Part shown: positions 21,892 to 33,100 of the stretch, piece after piece
How positions within the stretch are numbered: the stretch's first letter is position 1
How the letters are laid out: each line of letters begins with the position of its first letter
Assembly: GCF_932526225.1 (NCBI RefSeq)
Contig: NC_064036.1
Span: forward strand, 11,649,181-11,713,180
Length of the DNA: 64,000 bases
Origin: Nematostella vectensis
Taxonomy: Eukaryota; Cnidaria; Anthozoa; Actiniaria; Edwardsiidae
Direction: 5' to 3'
Translations under genes and position numbers: made by a program
Notes under the pieces: generated by a model
What the model saw: the letters and a program-made list of their open reading frames with translations, nothing else
What the model was told of the DNA's origin: nothing
Databases searched by the model: none

Positions 21892-22169
21892 CCGTCGAAT
21901 CCGTTGTATCGCGACGCAGCATTTTCAAAACATCGATTTGTTTTTGTCTTTTGAAATTATTCTAAGCCAATCAGATTCTTGCCATCTCTCGCTTAGTGCA
22001 GTTAGTTGCCTGGCTTTCTGTCGCGACTGTCTGGTTTTCGTCCAAAGGGAAGTCAGGGAAGTGCACAAAGCAAGATTCTGATTGGCTCCGAATGGTTTTA
22101 TTGACGGAACAGAAAACCAAAACAAATCGTGTTTTGAAAACGCGGGTCGCGATACAACGGATTCGGCAG
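21892..22169. mobile_element. 278-bp TA-flanked MITE, copy 2
   Basis: Same family as 4855-5151: matching termini (CCGTCGAATCCGTTG on the left, the CTGCCGAATCCG mirror on the right) and the same internal landmarks in the same order, with TA on each side. Confidence 0.85.
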
Positions 22170-22442
22170 TAATTGAAAATTAGCTCTGTACGATAAAAAT
22201 ATATATGACAGCCCAAGTGCAAGACACACTGCGTCTGCTATACCGCGAATCCGGGTGAAAATTATTATATTTGATAGTTAAATTAAAATGTACTACTTAG
22301 CACGTAAATACTTGGAATGAGATAGGAAAAGGCGGGATATCCGTTCAAGCGTCTAAAAGCTAAAAGACGCGATTTGTTGCCTGGCAACGTAACAGGTAAT
22401 CCAGTACGTGAACACTGCCTTCGCCTCATTTCCTTACTCCTC

Positions 22443-24074
22443 ATGACAAGGGCATTATCGCTGCTGCTCGGAGTTCTAGTGATTTCCACGATGCACATCA
22501 GGAACTCCCGAGCTATTCAAAGAGGTACAGCAGACGTCGGTTACCATAGCGTCCACTCTGCTGGTATCACAGAGACGCATGCCGTCCCTATAAACGCAAT
22601 AACGCGGCCCTTCGTCGCAGATCTGGATGAAAGGAAAGTGCAATCACTTGTCACTGTGCTAACGGTGGGTTAAGAGGATTCTCTTGCTTATGGTGATTTT
22701 ATTCTCAGGAAAAAGCTTTTTTTCTGCCCATTATAACCGCGCGCAATTAGATTAACAGTGGATCCTCTTATCGAAATTTTTGCATTCAGCATGATCATTC
22801 GATAATCGGCGAATTGGAAATTCGTTTAAAATGTATTGAATTAAATTTTTCTTTTTGTCCGCTTTTCGCGAAAATTTTAGATCGAAAAACATTATCTTTA
22901 GATCGACAGGTAATCGTAATCAGTGACCCAGAAAGTTTTTTTTTTCTTTTTTCAAATCACGATACCGGTCAGATCAGAAATTCGCTTTCTTTTGAAAAAT
23001 GCTCTATGTTAGTTGACGAGATAACTGTCTGAAGAATATTTGTGCTTTTTCCATTTAATTTTGTGCATCTGTGATAAAACACAAATAAAAGTGTGTTACA
23101 AGATCAATGGGCAATAACAAATTGACACTTCTCAGTCAAAAAGGCCAATCGAAACACTACAAGGAAATAATACAAATGAATAAAATACAAAAAAAAAATG
23201 TGCACCAGGTTATCAACTGTGCCTAGCTTGCTAGCAACTTTGCCTTATGCTTATTTGAACTGGACTATATAATCTGAATCGTCCTTCGGGGAAATACGGG
23301 TTTGGCTTTGGGTTATTTTATGCTAATTATCCTATGTACATATACCTGCAGTGTCAAAGCGTTCATTCATTGGCTGGCATGCGAGATTACACGCGTTTAA
23401 ACTGACGCGCTGCTTGACGTGCTCGTAAAACGGGTTTTGCTGTGTCAATGTTGCACGTAAGGGAATTACATTAATTATTAAGGGATACTTAATGCAGCGT
23501 CGCTCTGACATTGCCTAGACCGGAGAAAATTCTAAGTATAGCAGAAACTAGAAGTAATTTGCTATCTGAGCCAACGGTATCGAATTAGTCATGCTATTAA
23601 ATAAAGTTCGCAGCTGCCTGCACATATAAGACGAACCAACGGATGAACTTGTCCATTGTTGTGATAAAAGCTTAAAAGTGTCGGGCGAACAAAGAGTATC
23701 CATTAATTAAAATGGTTTGAAATGTTGGAAATGAAGTATTACCGTCCTCTTGCCACAAGATAAAGCCACTCAAATAACTCATATGGGTATTGTAATCTTT
23801 GAATGCATGTACTTAAGATATTTTTTCCCTTTTAAAGTGAAGCTGTTTTTGTTTTCCGCAGCACTCCAATACACGGCATTTGGTCCCACCAATAGACGTG
23901 CTATGGATAAAGGGCCGACAAGGAGGGAACTATTTCTACTCGTTCGGAGGGGCCCACCGCTTGGAGGCCCACAAAAGGCTTTCGAGGAACACAATTCCAT
24001 GCAAACTTATTCCTGGAACAGTGGAAATACTAAAGATGCACCTCGGCTCTTCAGCGACACCAGATCTGAAATGA
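22443..24074 (+). CDS. SRXN1-like: Sulfiredoxin homologue with Cys-to-Ala at the catalytic site
   Basis: Two exons, 22443-22664 (ATG, 74 codons, donor ACG/GTGGGT) and 23862-24074 (acceptor TTTTCCGCAG), phase 0, 144 residues. The N-terminus is hydrophobic (residues 2-20), like a signal or mitochondrial targeting sequence, followed by the sulfiredoxin fold: [37 protein letters not shown] and [10 protein letters not shown] at the very end. Sulfiredoxin reduces over-oxidised (sulfinic) peroxiredoxins with ATP; its catalytic Cys sits in FGGCHR. Here the motif reads FGGAHR (Ala105, codon GCC at 23952-23954). The only cysteine in the model is Cys121 in IPCKL, where known homologues have IPAKL. Length and domain are otherwise complete, with no frameshift. 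It may be a dead, regulatory or rewired enzyme. Confidence 0.9.
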
Positions 24075-24189
24075 CCATACTAGAATTAAATGACGAAAAA
24101 AAGCTTAAATTATGGAATAGGATGTCTTCTTCTTATTCTTATTCTTATTATTACTCCTAAGTAGCTTTCGCTAATACTAGGAGGCATTA

Positions 24190-24481
24190 AGCAAGCACTG
24201 TCACTGGGGGTGGTCACTGCCAGAGGGTTTATTGCGTCCCCAGTGGTTCTTTTACGTCCCTTCGGTTCAGGTTTAGTGTAGTACAGCTTGAAGAGACGGG
24301 ACCTCCGGTTTAGTGTCCTTATCCGAGAAGACTGGAAACACGGGAGAATAACTTCAACTCACTTGTGACAAATTCGATTCAAGGCAGAAACCCGGAAAAA
24401 ATCCCCAGTTTGAGCCAGGATTCGAACCTGGGCCACAGCGGTGAGAGGCCAACGCGCTAACACACTAGGCCACCCGTGCTT
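24190..24481 (-). mobile_element. tRNA-derived SINE
   Basis: On the minus strand the head (from 24481) has an A-box-like TGGCCTAGTGTGTTAGCG and a B box GGTTCGAATCC, then a body with GGGACGTAAAAGAACCAC. The acceptor stem does not pair, so it is not a tRNA gene. The internal RNA polymerase III promoter elements are intact by eye. Confidence 0.8.
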
Positions 24482-24482
24482 C

Positions 24483-24525
24483 CGTAATCTGAAATCTGTA
24501 ATCTGAAATCTGTAATCTGAAATCT
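24483..24525. repeat. 14-bp tandem repeat beside the SINE
   Basis: Three copies of GTAATCTGAAATCT abut the head of the SINE. Confidence 0.85.
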
Positions 24526-26169
24526 CGGATATGCCGTTTATACCAATGAAAATATACTTTATTTTTTAGAGTTATTTGGTAACAAATGAAACAAAAACGC
24601 TCCGCATTAGAATTTTCCTTTGAAAAGGAAGAAAAAAAATATCAAAATAAAAAAGGAACATGGGTGAGGCAAAAAATGTCAAGTAAAGCTTTCTGGATTT
24701 TACAGCTTGGTTTTAAGGGATTAATCTTCTTTAGACGGAGATATTTTATAGTTGCCTGATCGAGACTTTTCAGAGGGAAGTTGGAATTAAATTCATCTTT
24801 AAACAAGCGTATCTTCATGTTTTTTGTTAAAAACAACAAATAGAAACTGCGTTGTTAATATCTGTAAATGAATATGTGTCATATCAGCTGTGTTGTTTAT
24901 GAAAAATAAACCAGATTTTCTATGGAACAATCGTTGACTTAACATTTAATTAGGTGAAAGCCGCATGGTCACCAGTCTACGTCCGGACGATTACATAATA
25001 ATCTTTTTAACGATGATTTTTAACGGAAAACGCGAAAAATATTTCAAAATTTTAAAAGCAGTTTGTCTGTTGCAAGTTTCTTTAAGTATGTGATTGATAA
25101 TTTATAGCGGATGACCTATATAGTGTGGATTCTTATTTTGAAGGTTTCCGTCGGTCTTCCGGAAGTGAACTGGTGACAATGCGGCTTGAAGAACGTATGA
25201 TTAAAAAGGAATCAGTTTTTCCACTCTTTCCAAAAGCACATTCTTAATATAAAAAATGTATTTGAGCCCATGGAGTCGCAGCCGTGCATGTGTGCACAAT
25301 CTAGGCGAGATCTTAGCTACGCCCATAACCAGTCCCCAAACCAGCAAACGGCCAAAGCTCCTTTCCTGAGACAGCCATATGGCCAACGCCCGAGGTGTAG
25401 GTTTAGGGTTACGGTGACAGTGCTGAATAACGTATGCGCATGCGTGTGCTCTGACAAAAACAAACATAATCGTAGTGTTGAATCGTTCGAGTGAAGGTAC
25501 GAAATGATGACTTCAGTCGCCGTTTGACTAACTACAGCATTAAAACCATACTGTACAAAAGATGACAGATTTGTTTGATAATGAGGAAGTCATAAAGAAA
25601 ATTATAGTCTTAAGTTTGGTCTAGTTTTCTTAGCATTCGACAAAATGTGACAGTTTGCCGGTAAAACGCCGCCATTTCAAAACAAAATGGCTGTTTAACC
25701 GCGCGGTACTGAAACTACGCTTGCGTTTATCAGCACTGGCGGTTACGGTTAGTTGTATCCCGAGCGCAAGATTAAACGTTTTCAGAGCTGGCTAGCACAC
25801 TATTGGAATACATTCACACATCGTAATTCTCAGGGTCTATTGGGTATTTATAAATTGCGTCCAAATTTTTTACCCAGAAGACCGTGAGGGCGAGATGGTG
25901 ATAAACTCTTTGAGCAAAGTCCAATAACTTTCCTTATAGTTTTATGGCTAGTCTCCAGCATTTTCCTTACCACCAGTTAGGACAAACAGTTTTTCTAATT
26001 CATCTTTTTTGTGCATTAATATTTCAAAGCTTTCAATTGTGAATTAATTATTTTTAGTTATTTTTTCGAAGGAAAGTCCTTTGAAGTACTTTTTTTGGCG
26101 ACCATACAAAGAGAAGTAGTTACTATTCCTTGTAGTTATCATTCCTATAATTTGATCGCTTTCAAGAAA
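24526..26169. other. Intergenic upstream of the 354-aa membrane gene
   Basis: AT-rich, with no supported gene. The stretch 25028-25190 is a direct repeat of 28160-28305 on the other side of the membrane gene. Confidence 0.5.
25028..25190. repeat. Direct repeat flanking the membrane gene, left copy
   Basis: Starts AAACGCGAAAAATATTTC and ends near ACTGGTGACAATGC, with a diverged direct copy at 28160-28305. Both copies share GATAATTTA, AGCGGAT and CTGGTGACAATGC. Confidence 0.75.
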
Positions 26170-27234
26170 ATGTCAGCCCTTGTCGCCATGCAGACAGGGA
26201 GGCTTGCCGAAGATTTGGCAACTGATGCTCTTATGAAAAAACAGCAACTTGAGATGGCCAAAAGTGACAAAGCCAAGAAGAAGAGAAGAAGAACAAGCAA
26301 AAAGCCGGTCTCAAAGATCGTATTCGGTATGAAGCTCCCAAAATGGTGGGTGAATTTGAACAAAGGGGTCTTAGCGGAGTTTTTCCTTTTCTTAGCCATC
26401 CAAGGGTTTGACATTTTCACAAACTGCCTCGTCCTAAGTGAAGCTTTCCAAACCCAGGTCAGCCTACAAGATGTAAAGTCTACGCCAAATGTTACTAAAC
26501 TAAACTTTACCGTGCCAAGTTTTTGCTCGTCTGGGGTGTTTTGGGGAAGAGAGAGAATCGATGATGTCACCGAACATTTTCAGCGAGTTTTTTACCTATA
26601 TTGCTTTTTCCTTGCCATCGCTAGCATGATTTTCACCCTGCAGATTCTAAGTTGGGTATACACATTATACCTCTCCGCACAAAAACGGGAACTAGGAGAA
26701 GAAGGAAGGGAGTTTTTAGTGAAGACAAAACTATATTTTCTTCTCGCTGCAAGTTTCTTCCAGGACATCCCGATGTCATCAATAACGGCCGAACTGTTTG
26801 CCTTGCAGCAAGGGAATAGCGGGATCGTCTGTTGGCTATGTGCAAAGACAGGCGAATGCTTAGACGAGAAAATTCTCGACAGTAAGCTGGATGCAAGTCA
26901 TCGACTTATAATTCTCAATATGGCAGCTATCTGTATAACGTCTCTGTGGAAGGGCATATCGAGTTTTTACCGCTGGAGTAGGGTTCCCAACTTTGAGATG
27001 TTCTACATCCGGGCAACCACGTCCGTTTTCGCTGGGGGCTTATTCCTTATCGTCATTTTGACCCCTGCGATGTCAGTGCTTACGTATAGGTACTATAATC
27101 TTCCAGGCATTACTGGCGGCATAATGAAGGACCTCATTGATAGGGTGTATGTCATAGGAGTCATATTTTGGGTGATGGTGCTAGCAGTTTTATTTTGCTG
27201 CCCCCTGTTGAAGTTGATAAGGGTAGCAAGCTAA
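26170..27234 (+). CDS. Six-span membrane protein, 354 aa, paralogue of 10347-11276
   Basis: Single exon from the first ATG (26170). The longer frame upstream begins with TTG and is not used. Residues 1-60 are a basic, Lys/Arg-rich cytoplasmic-type tail. Spans lie at about 67-90, 139-168, 187-209, 245-265, 283-306 and 325-347. Motifs shared with the paralogue are IQGFDIF (77-83), FFQDIP (196-201), CWLC plus a later Cys (221-230), LWKGISSFYRWSR (259-271), RATTS (281-285) and a C-terminal CCPLLKLIRVAS. The loop between spans 1 and 2 carries NVT and NFT glycosylation sites, suggesting it faces the lumen or outside. The extra N-terminal tail of about 45 residues is the main difference from the other copy. 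The family was not recognised. The conserved QDIP and RWSR motifs suggest a functional core. Confidence 0.87.
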   Translation: MSALVAMQTGRLAEDLATDALMKKQQLEMAKSDKAKKKRRRTSKKPVSKIVFGMKLPKWWVNLNKGVLAEFFLFLAIQGFDIFTNCLVLSEAFQTQVSLQDVKSTPNVTKLNFTVPSFCSSGVFWGRERIDDVTEHFQRVFYLYCFFLAIASMIFTLQILSWVYTLYLSAQKRELGEEGREFLVKTKLYFLLAASFFQDIPMSSITAELFALQQGNSGIVCWLCAKTGECLDEKILDSKLDASHRLIILNMAAICITSLWKGISSFYRWSRVPNFEMFYIRATTSVFAGGLFLIVILTPAMSVLTYRYYNLPGITGGIMKDLIDRVYVIGVIFWVMVLAVLFCCPLLKLIRVAS

Positions 27235-27506
27235 ACACTCCTGAGTTTCGGAAAAGGGAAGAAAATAAGAGAGTGAAAGAGTCAATGAAAGAATACGACA
27301 AGGAACGAAGAAAAAAAATAATTAAAGAAGACAAGAAAAAAAAGCAAGAAAAAGGAATGAAAAAAAGAAAAGAAAAAAGGAAAAAGAAAGAAACATAGAA
27401 ACAACAAAGGAATCAAATGAAAGAGGGAAAGGAGAAAGATGAACAGCTGTAATCACACAGGTTAAAGCGGCATTGTCGCTGTTATGTCATTGTAGACTTT
27501 CGGTAA

Positions 27507-28158
27507 GGAAGTGTTCATGAACTACACCGAGGGGGGGGGGGGGGGTGGGTGGAGTGAAGATATTGAGGGTGGGGGCTCTTAAAAAAGGTCCTTCAAAGGG
27601 GGGGCTCTGAATTTTTAAAGAGCCGTACTTTTCAGATTTAATATTTTACTGATATAATCTAGTTTGTAGCACAAGATTAAATATTAATTAAGCCAAATTA
27701 AACAATGTATTTTTTTCTTTATAAAAAATAATATAGATACTTACAGCTTTCAGTATATAACACTTGGAATTACCCACCGATACAGATTATTATCTTTGCA
27801 AATCCACAAAACGATATACATACAATGTTTTATACTTTGTATAAAAGACATTATCTCTTTTTATACAGCAAAGCATTCTTAACGAAAACAAATATATATA
27901 TATACAATGTATACTTTACCATTTGGGGCGGACCATGTGACTTTTGAGTTGTTTTTTATTTTTCTGATTTAAAGACTTTTTGGTCTATTTAGATCGTAAG
28001 GGGAGGGGGCTCTGGAAATTTTGGGGTTCTAAAAGGGGGGGGGGGGGGGCACCGAAAAAGAATGTTTACAATGAAAGGGGGGCTCTGAAATCTTTTACTC
28101 TGTCTTGAGTAAAAATCTCCCCCCCCCCCTCCCCTCGGTGTATTTAATGAACACTCCC
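27507..28158. mobile_element. 652-bp Harbinger-like MITE, TAA target site
   Basis: Ends GGAAGTGTTCATGAACTACA and its mirror face each other and are flanked by TAA on both sides (27504-27506, 28159-28161). The inner part has poly-G and poly-C tracts and repeated GGGGGGCTCTGAA segments. A 3-bp TAA target fits the PIF/Harbinger group. There is no transposase. Confidence 0.8.
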
Positions 28159-28159
28159 T

Positions 28160-28305
28160 AAACGCGAAAAATATTTTAAAATTGTAAAACCAGTGTGTCT
28201 ATTGGGAGTTTCTTCGAGAATGTGACTGATAATTTAGAGCGGATTGCCTATTAAATTGCGCTGATTCTAAAAGATTAGAAAACTGGTGACAATGCCGTTT
28301 TAATA
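28160..28305. repeat. Direct repeat flanking the membrane gene, right copy
   Basis: Diverged copy of 25028-25190 in the same orientation. The MITE at 27507-28158 sits exactly at its left edge. Confidence 0.75.
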
Positions 28306-30181
28306 AGTTGTCACGTGACTTTCTATAAAGACTGCACAAATTGAAGGGGCGTGTTACTTTATTTTTTAAGAATCAAACTTCGACAGTTTACACTCTTTCA
28401 CTTTCTCTGATAACAGAGGTGTCATGTGATTCACATCTTTTGCAATTCCCAGAGTAACCTGCCCTAAATAAATCGAGAAACTCTTAATTTCCGGGTTTAT
28501 ACCAATATATCAGTAGTTTAGGGCTTGAAAACAAACCATACCAAGTTTTATTGCCATACGACGGGTTTTCGTGAGGTTTTGACGGCTTTTAAATGTAAAT
28601 ATTATTGCACTCTCGAGCGAAAAGTGACCCAACTTTTCGAAAGCGCCAGGCATTCCTCGTTGGTTCAGGAATCCTAAAGGGCACATTTTCTATTATTTTA
28701 GGGCCTTGTTTTAGCCTGTTACCAGACCAATATCATCATTTTTCTTATTCAATATGATCATCTGTATAATTATAAATAAAATATATCCGAGATAGCTGTC
28801 AAATTGTGTGTGTTTTTTATTTACGGCATTTCCCCTTATTTTTAAGGGAAAATGTGCTTACAAAAAACAGTTTTTTAGTTAACAAAAGCAGGGACGAATC
28901 AAATTCTTCAAGTTGGGGTATCAGTTATCGTACGATGTTGGCAATTTTTAATTGCTAACATCCCCTGAAAAGCGTTTAGTTAGAAAATTTCTTGCACATT
29001 CTAGCTTGATGCAAGCTACCGCTGTTCTCACTGCGCGCGGGCTCGTTTTATGGGGTCAACTTGTGAAGAGCTGTTTTTAAACGCTTGTATCTTTGCTTAT
29101 GGTCAAATTTCGAGATTTTTTCTGATATCATTGAAACTCTTTAACCTATTCTCCATCTCAAGAAAAGTGAATATTAAAAACAAGTTACTGGAATTTGATG
29201 CTAGGGGCACTTTAAAGACTTCATATCCAACTTTCATAGGCACTTAAGTTCACTGAGAAAAGGGTTTTGTTTTATAACATCTCGGAGTACTGTTTTATCA
29301 TCGCGTGAATACTCTAGCATATCCAAGAAAATCACGCTTGGTGTGCTTTTCCTTGTATCATGTACATATGGTGGTCTTGGTTGTATACCTCTCTAAGACA
29401 CATTACAGATAGTATAGCATTACTATGTTATTCATATCCTCTTTTTATATTCAGCTCTCTATGGCACACAATTCACTTGAAGTGTTAAGTGAAATGCCAT
29501 TGTTAATATTTACCTTTTAATGAAAATTGTACTCAATAAAGCTCTAGATTATATTTACTTTTTAATTATACTTGTAATTAGAAAGAGTATCGTCTTTTCA
29601 TTTTTATCCTCTCGGTTGTACATGAGATTGCCAGACGTGTGTTACTTCAGTGGTTAAGTTTTAGTTGACATTCACATACCAGTGCCCTTTTTTGAAAACC
29701 AATCGTTTTTAGCAGAACTGTTGAGCTTAAAATGGCATCCTTAATAGCTCCGATAGGGGCGGATCCAGGAGCTCCAAAAGAGGGAGGGAGGGGGGGCGAA
29801 GCAAGTGTTTCAAGAAAGGGGGGAGCGGATTCAATGTTCTTCCTGTATTGTTATTTTTTTTTAAGTCAAAAATCGGAAAAAAGGGGGTCGGGGCCGGCTC
29901 GGACCACGCCCACATCCGGCCCTGGATAACAAGTCGTAAGAACCCTTTGTCCCAATATACATGGAAAATTAATCGACGAATTTGCCAATCGTCAAATGTT
30001 TTCAGTGGTTAACATCTCAGTACACATGGGCAGGGTGGTGTCCGGAAACCTCGATCCCCCCTCCCCCCCTCCCTCCCTCTGGACATGCGCCTGTAATAGT
30101 TAGTGTAAAAGTGTTGCTGATATCTCTCCTCACTGGTAATAGGTTAGACAAAACCATATTGTCCATGCCCGAAGTCCCCTC
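28306..30181. other. Intergenic
   Basis: AT-rich. A weak inverted-repeat element lies at about 29750-29925 (GGGGCGGATCCAGGAG on the left, a diverged GGCCCTGGAT on the right). No coding region was supported. Confidence 0.5.
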
Positions 30182-33100
30182 TCAGTGACACATGAGTTTT
30201 CCCAGAGTATGATATCCTTCCTCTTGAGAGTTGAAGTCCGTGTCGCCGAATCGCAATTGAGTCACAGGCAGAAGATCCTTGAATGTCAGCATGCCGCCAT
30301 CTTCATTCCAACTCAAGGAGTTAGAATCGCAATTACACCTCGTCCCCTTCACAACACACGTATCTGCTACCCCGCATGCGCACATGTTACTGCCCTCGGG
30401 TGCGCCACCCCACGTTGTCACCTTAGCTCCATCCCGTGACACCCACCAGCCAAACCAGAGACCCGTTGAATTTTTATAAAGAACCGAGCCGAAACATTCG
30501 TATTTGAGAAATTGCTCGCAGTACATAGAGCTGCCAGTGAGAGTCTTCAATTGCGCGACAGTCACGCCAGTGTATGTCACGTCACGCCGGTATGCACCAG
30601 GAGGCTCACCTGCCTTGACGAGGGTCCGGGCTTCACTGTCGTGACTCACCACCGTCACGCCAACTCCCTCGCGGGCCGTCATGTCACACTGGACCATCAT
30701 TGGTTCGGTACCGTTCAAAGTAAGAGTGTACTCGCCACTGATAGCGGACGGGTCTGCGGCCTTGATCTCACGGCACGTCTTATCTGTCCGTCACAGAAAT
30801 AATTAGCAAATATTACATTTTCTATGAATCGATACCAAAAAATAATGAGGGGTTTTCAGTGTATACAATGATGTGTTGGTTTCCAAGAGCTAAAAGAAAT
30901 ATATAGAGAATCCCAATGATGAATAATTGAGGCATCTCTAGAAAGATTTAGTGGCTGGGAACTGGAAAGGATTTTCTCGGCGTTTTTCTACTCCCTCTTG
31001 TCCAAGAAAACACAGGAAGCCTCAAACCCTCTTAACTTGAGATTTCTGCGGAGTAGTCTATGCCGCTTGTTTTCTAGCAGTCATGTGAGTTATGTTCTTA
31101 AGGCGTCTCGTAAACACATCGGTACGGCATAGATGACTTGTCATAGAGTCGCTCGCATTGTCATGTGAGTTATGTTTTAAGGCGTCTCGTAAACACATCG
31201 GTACGGCATAGATGACTTGTCATAGAGTCGCTCGCATTGTCATGTGAGTTATGTTTTAAGGCGTCTCGTAAACACATTGGTACGGCATAGATGACTTGTC
31301 ATAGAGTCGCTCGCATTGTCATGTAAGTTATGTTCTTAAGGCGTCTCGTAAACACATTGGTACGGCATAGATGACTTGTCATAGAGTCGCTCGCATTGTC
31401 ATGTAAGTTATGTTCTTAAGGCGTCTCGTAAACACATTGGTACGGCATAGATGACTTGTCATAGAGTCGCTCGCATTGTCATGTAAGTTATGTTCTTAAG
31501 GCGTCTCGTAAACACATTGGTACGGCATAGATGACTTGTCATAGAGTCGCTCGCATTGTCATGTAAGTTATGTTCTTAAGTCGTACCGTAAACACATCGG
31601 TACGGCATAGAGGACTTGCCATAGAGTGCTCGCATTGTCATGTGAGTTATGTTTTAAGGCGTACCGTAAACACATCGGTACGGCATAGATGACTTGTCAT
31701 AGAGTCGCTCGCATTGTAATGTGAGTTATGTTCTTAAGGCGTCTCGTAAACACATTGGTACGGCATAGATGACTTGCCATAGAGTCGCTCGCATTGTCAT
31801 GTGAGTTATGTTTTAAGGCGTACCGTAAACACATCGGTATGGCATAAATGACTTGTCATAGAGTCGCTCGCATTGTAATGTGAGTTATGTTCTTAAATCG
31901 TACCGTAAACACATCGGTACGGCATAGAGGACTTGTCATAGAGTCGCTCGCATTGTCATGTAAGTTATGTTCTTAAGGCGTCTCGTAAACACATCGGTAC
32001 GGCATAGATGACTTGTCATAGAGTCGCCCGCATTGTCATGTGAGTTATGTTTTAAGGCGTACCGTAAACACACCGGTACGGCATAGAGGACTTGTCATAG
32101 AGTCGCTCGCATTGTCATGTGAGTTATGTTCTTAAGTCGTACCGTAAACACATCGGTACGGCATAGAGGACTTGTCATAGAGTCGCTCGCATTGTAATGT
32201 GAGTTATGTTTTAAGGCGTACCGTAAACACATCGGTACGGCATAGATGACTTGTCATAGAGTCGCTCGCATTGTCATGTGAGTTATGTTTTAAGGCGTAC
32301 CGTAAACACATCGGTACGGCATAGATGACTTGTCATAGAGTCGCTCGCATTGTCATGTAAGTTATGTTCTTAAGTCGTACCGTAAACACATCGGTACGGC
32401 ATAGAGGACTTGCCATAGAGTCGCTCGCATTGTCATGTGAGTTATGTTCTTAAGGCGTCTCGTAAACACATTGGTACGGCATAGATGACTTGTCATAGAT
32501 TCGCTCGCATTGTCATGTGAGTTATGTTCTTAAGTCGTACCGTAAACACATCGGTACGGCATAGAGGACTTGCCATAGAGTCGCTCGCATTGTCATGTGA
32601 GTTATGTTCTTAAGGCGTCTCGTAAACACATTGGTACGGCATAGATGACTTGTCATAGAGTCGCTCGCATTGTCATGTGAGTTATGTTCTTAAGTCGTAC
32701 CGTAAACACATCGGTACGGCATAGAGGACTTGCCATAGAGTCGCTCGCATTGTCATGTGAGTTATGTTCTTAAGGCGTCTCGTAAACACATTGGTACGGC
32801 ATAGATGACTTGTCATAGATTCGCTCGCATTGTCATGTGAGTTATGTTCTAAGGCGTACCGTAAACACATCAGCATGGCATAGATGACTTGTCATAGAGT
32901 CGCTCGCACTGTCATGTGAGTTATGTTCTTAAGTCGTACCGTAAACACACCGGTACGGCATAGAGGACTTGTCATAGAGTCGCTCGCATTGTAATGTGAG
33001 TTATGTTCTTAAGTCGTACCGTAAACACATCGGTATGGCATAGATGACATGTCATAGAGTCGCTTGCATTGTAATATGTTCTTAAGGCGTACCGTAAACA

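Larger units (their letters stand above)
20833..22442. other. 3' flank and intergenic
   Basis: Contains the 3' untranslated region of the coiled-coil gene, with AATAAA at 21245-21250 and 21281-21286, and a TA-flanked MITE (21892-22169). An open frame on the minus strand at 21388-21738 overlaps G/C-richer DNA but has no recognisable domain and is not called. Confidence 0.5.

Noticed and set aside
24124-24160. Ser/Tyr-rich peptide after sulfiredoxin
   Set aside because: A TTATTC microsatellite in a different frame, beyond the sulfiredoxin stop.
24403-24481. tRNA gene on the minus strand
   Set aside because: A and B boxes are present, but the acceptor stem does not pair and a SINE body follows.
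27235-27400. Lys/Glu-rich frame after the membrane gene
   Set aside because: Purine-rich 3' untranslated sequence in another frame; low complexity.
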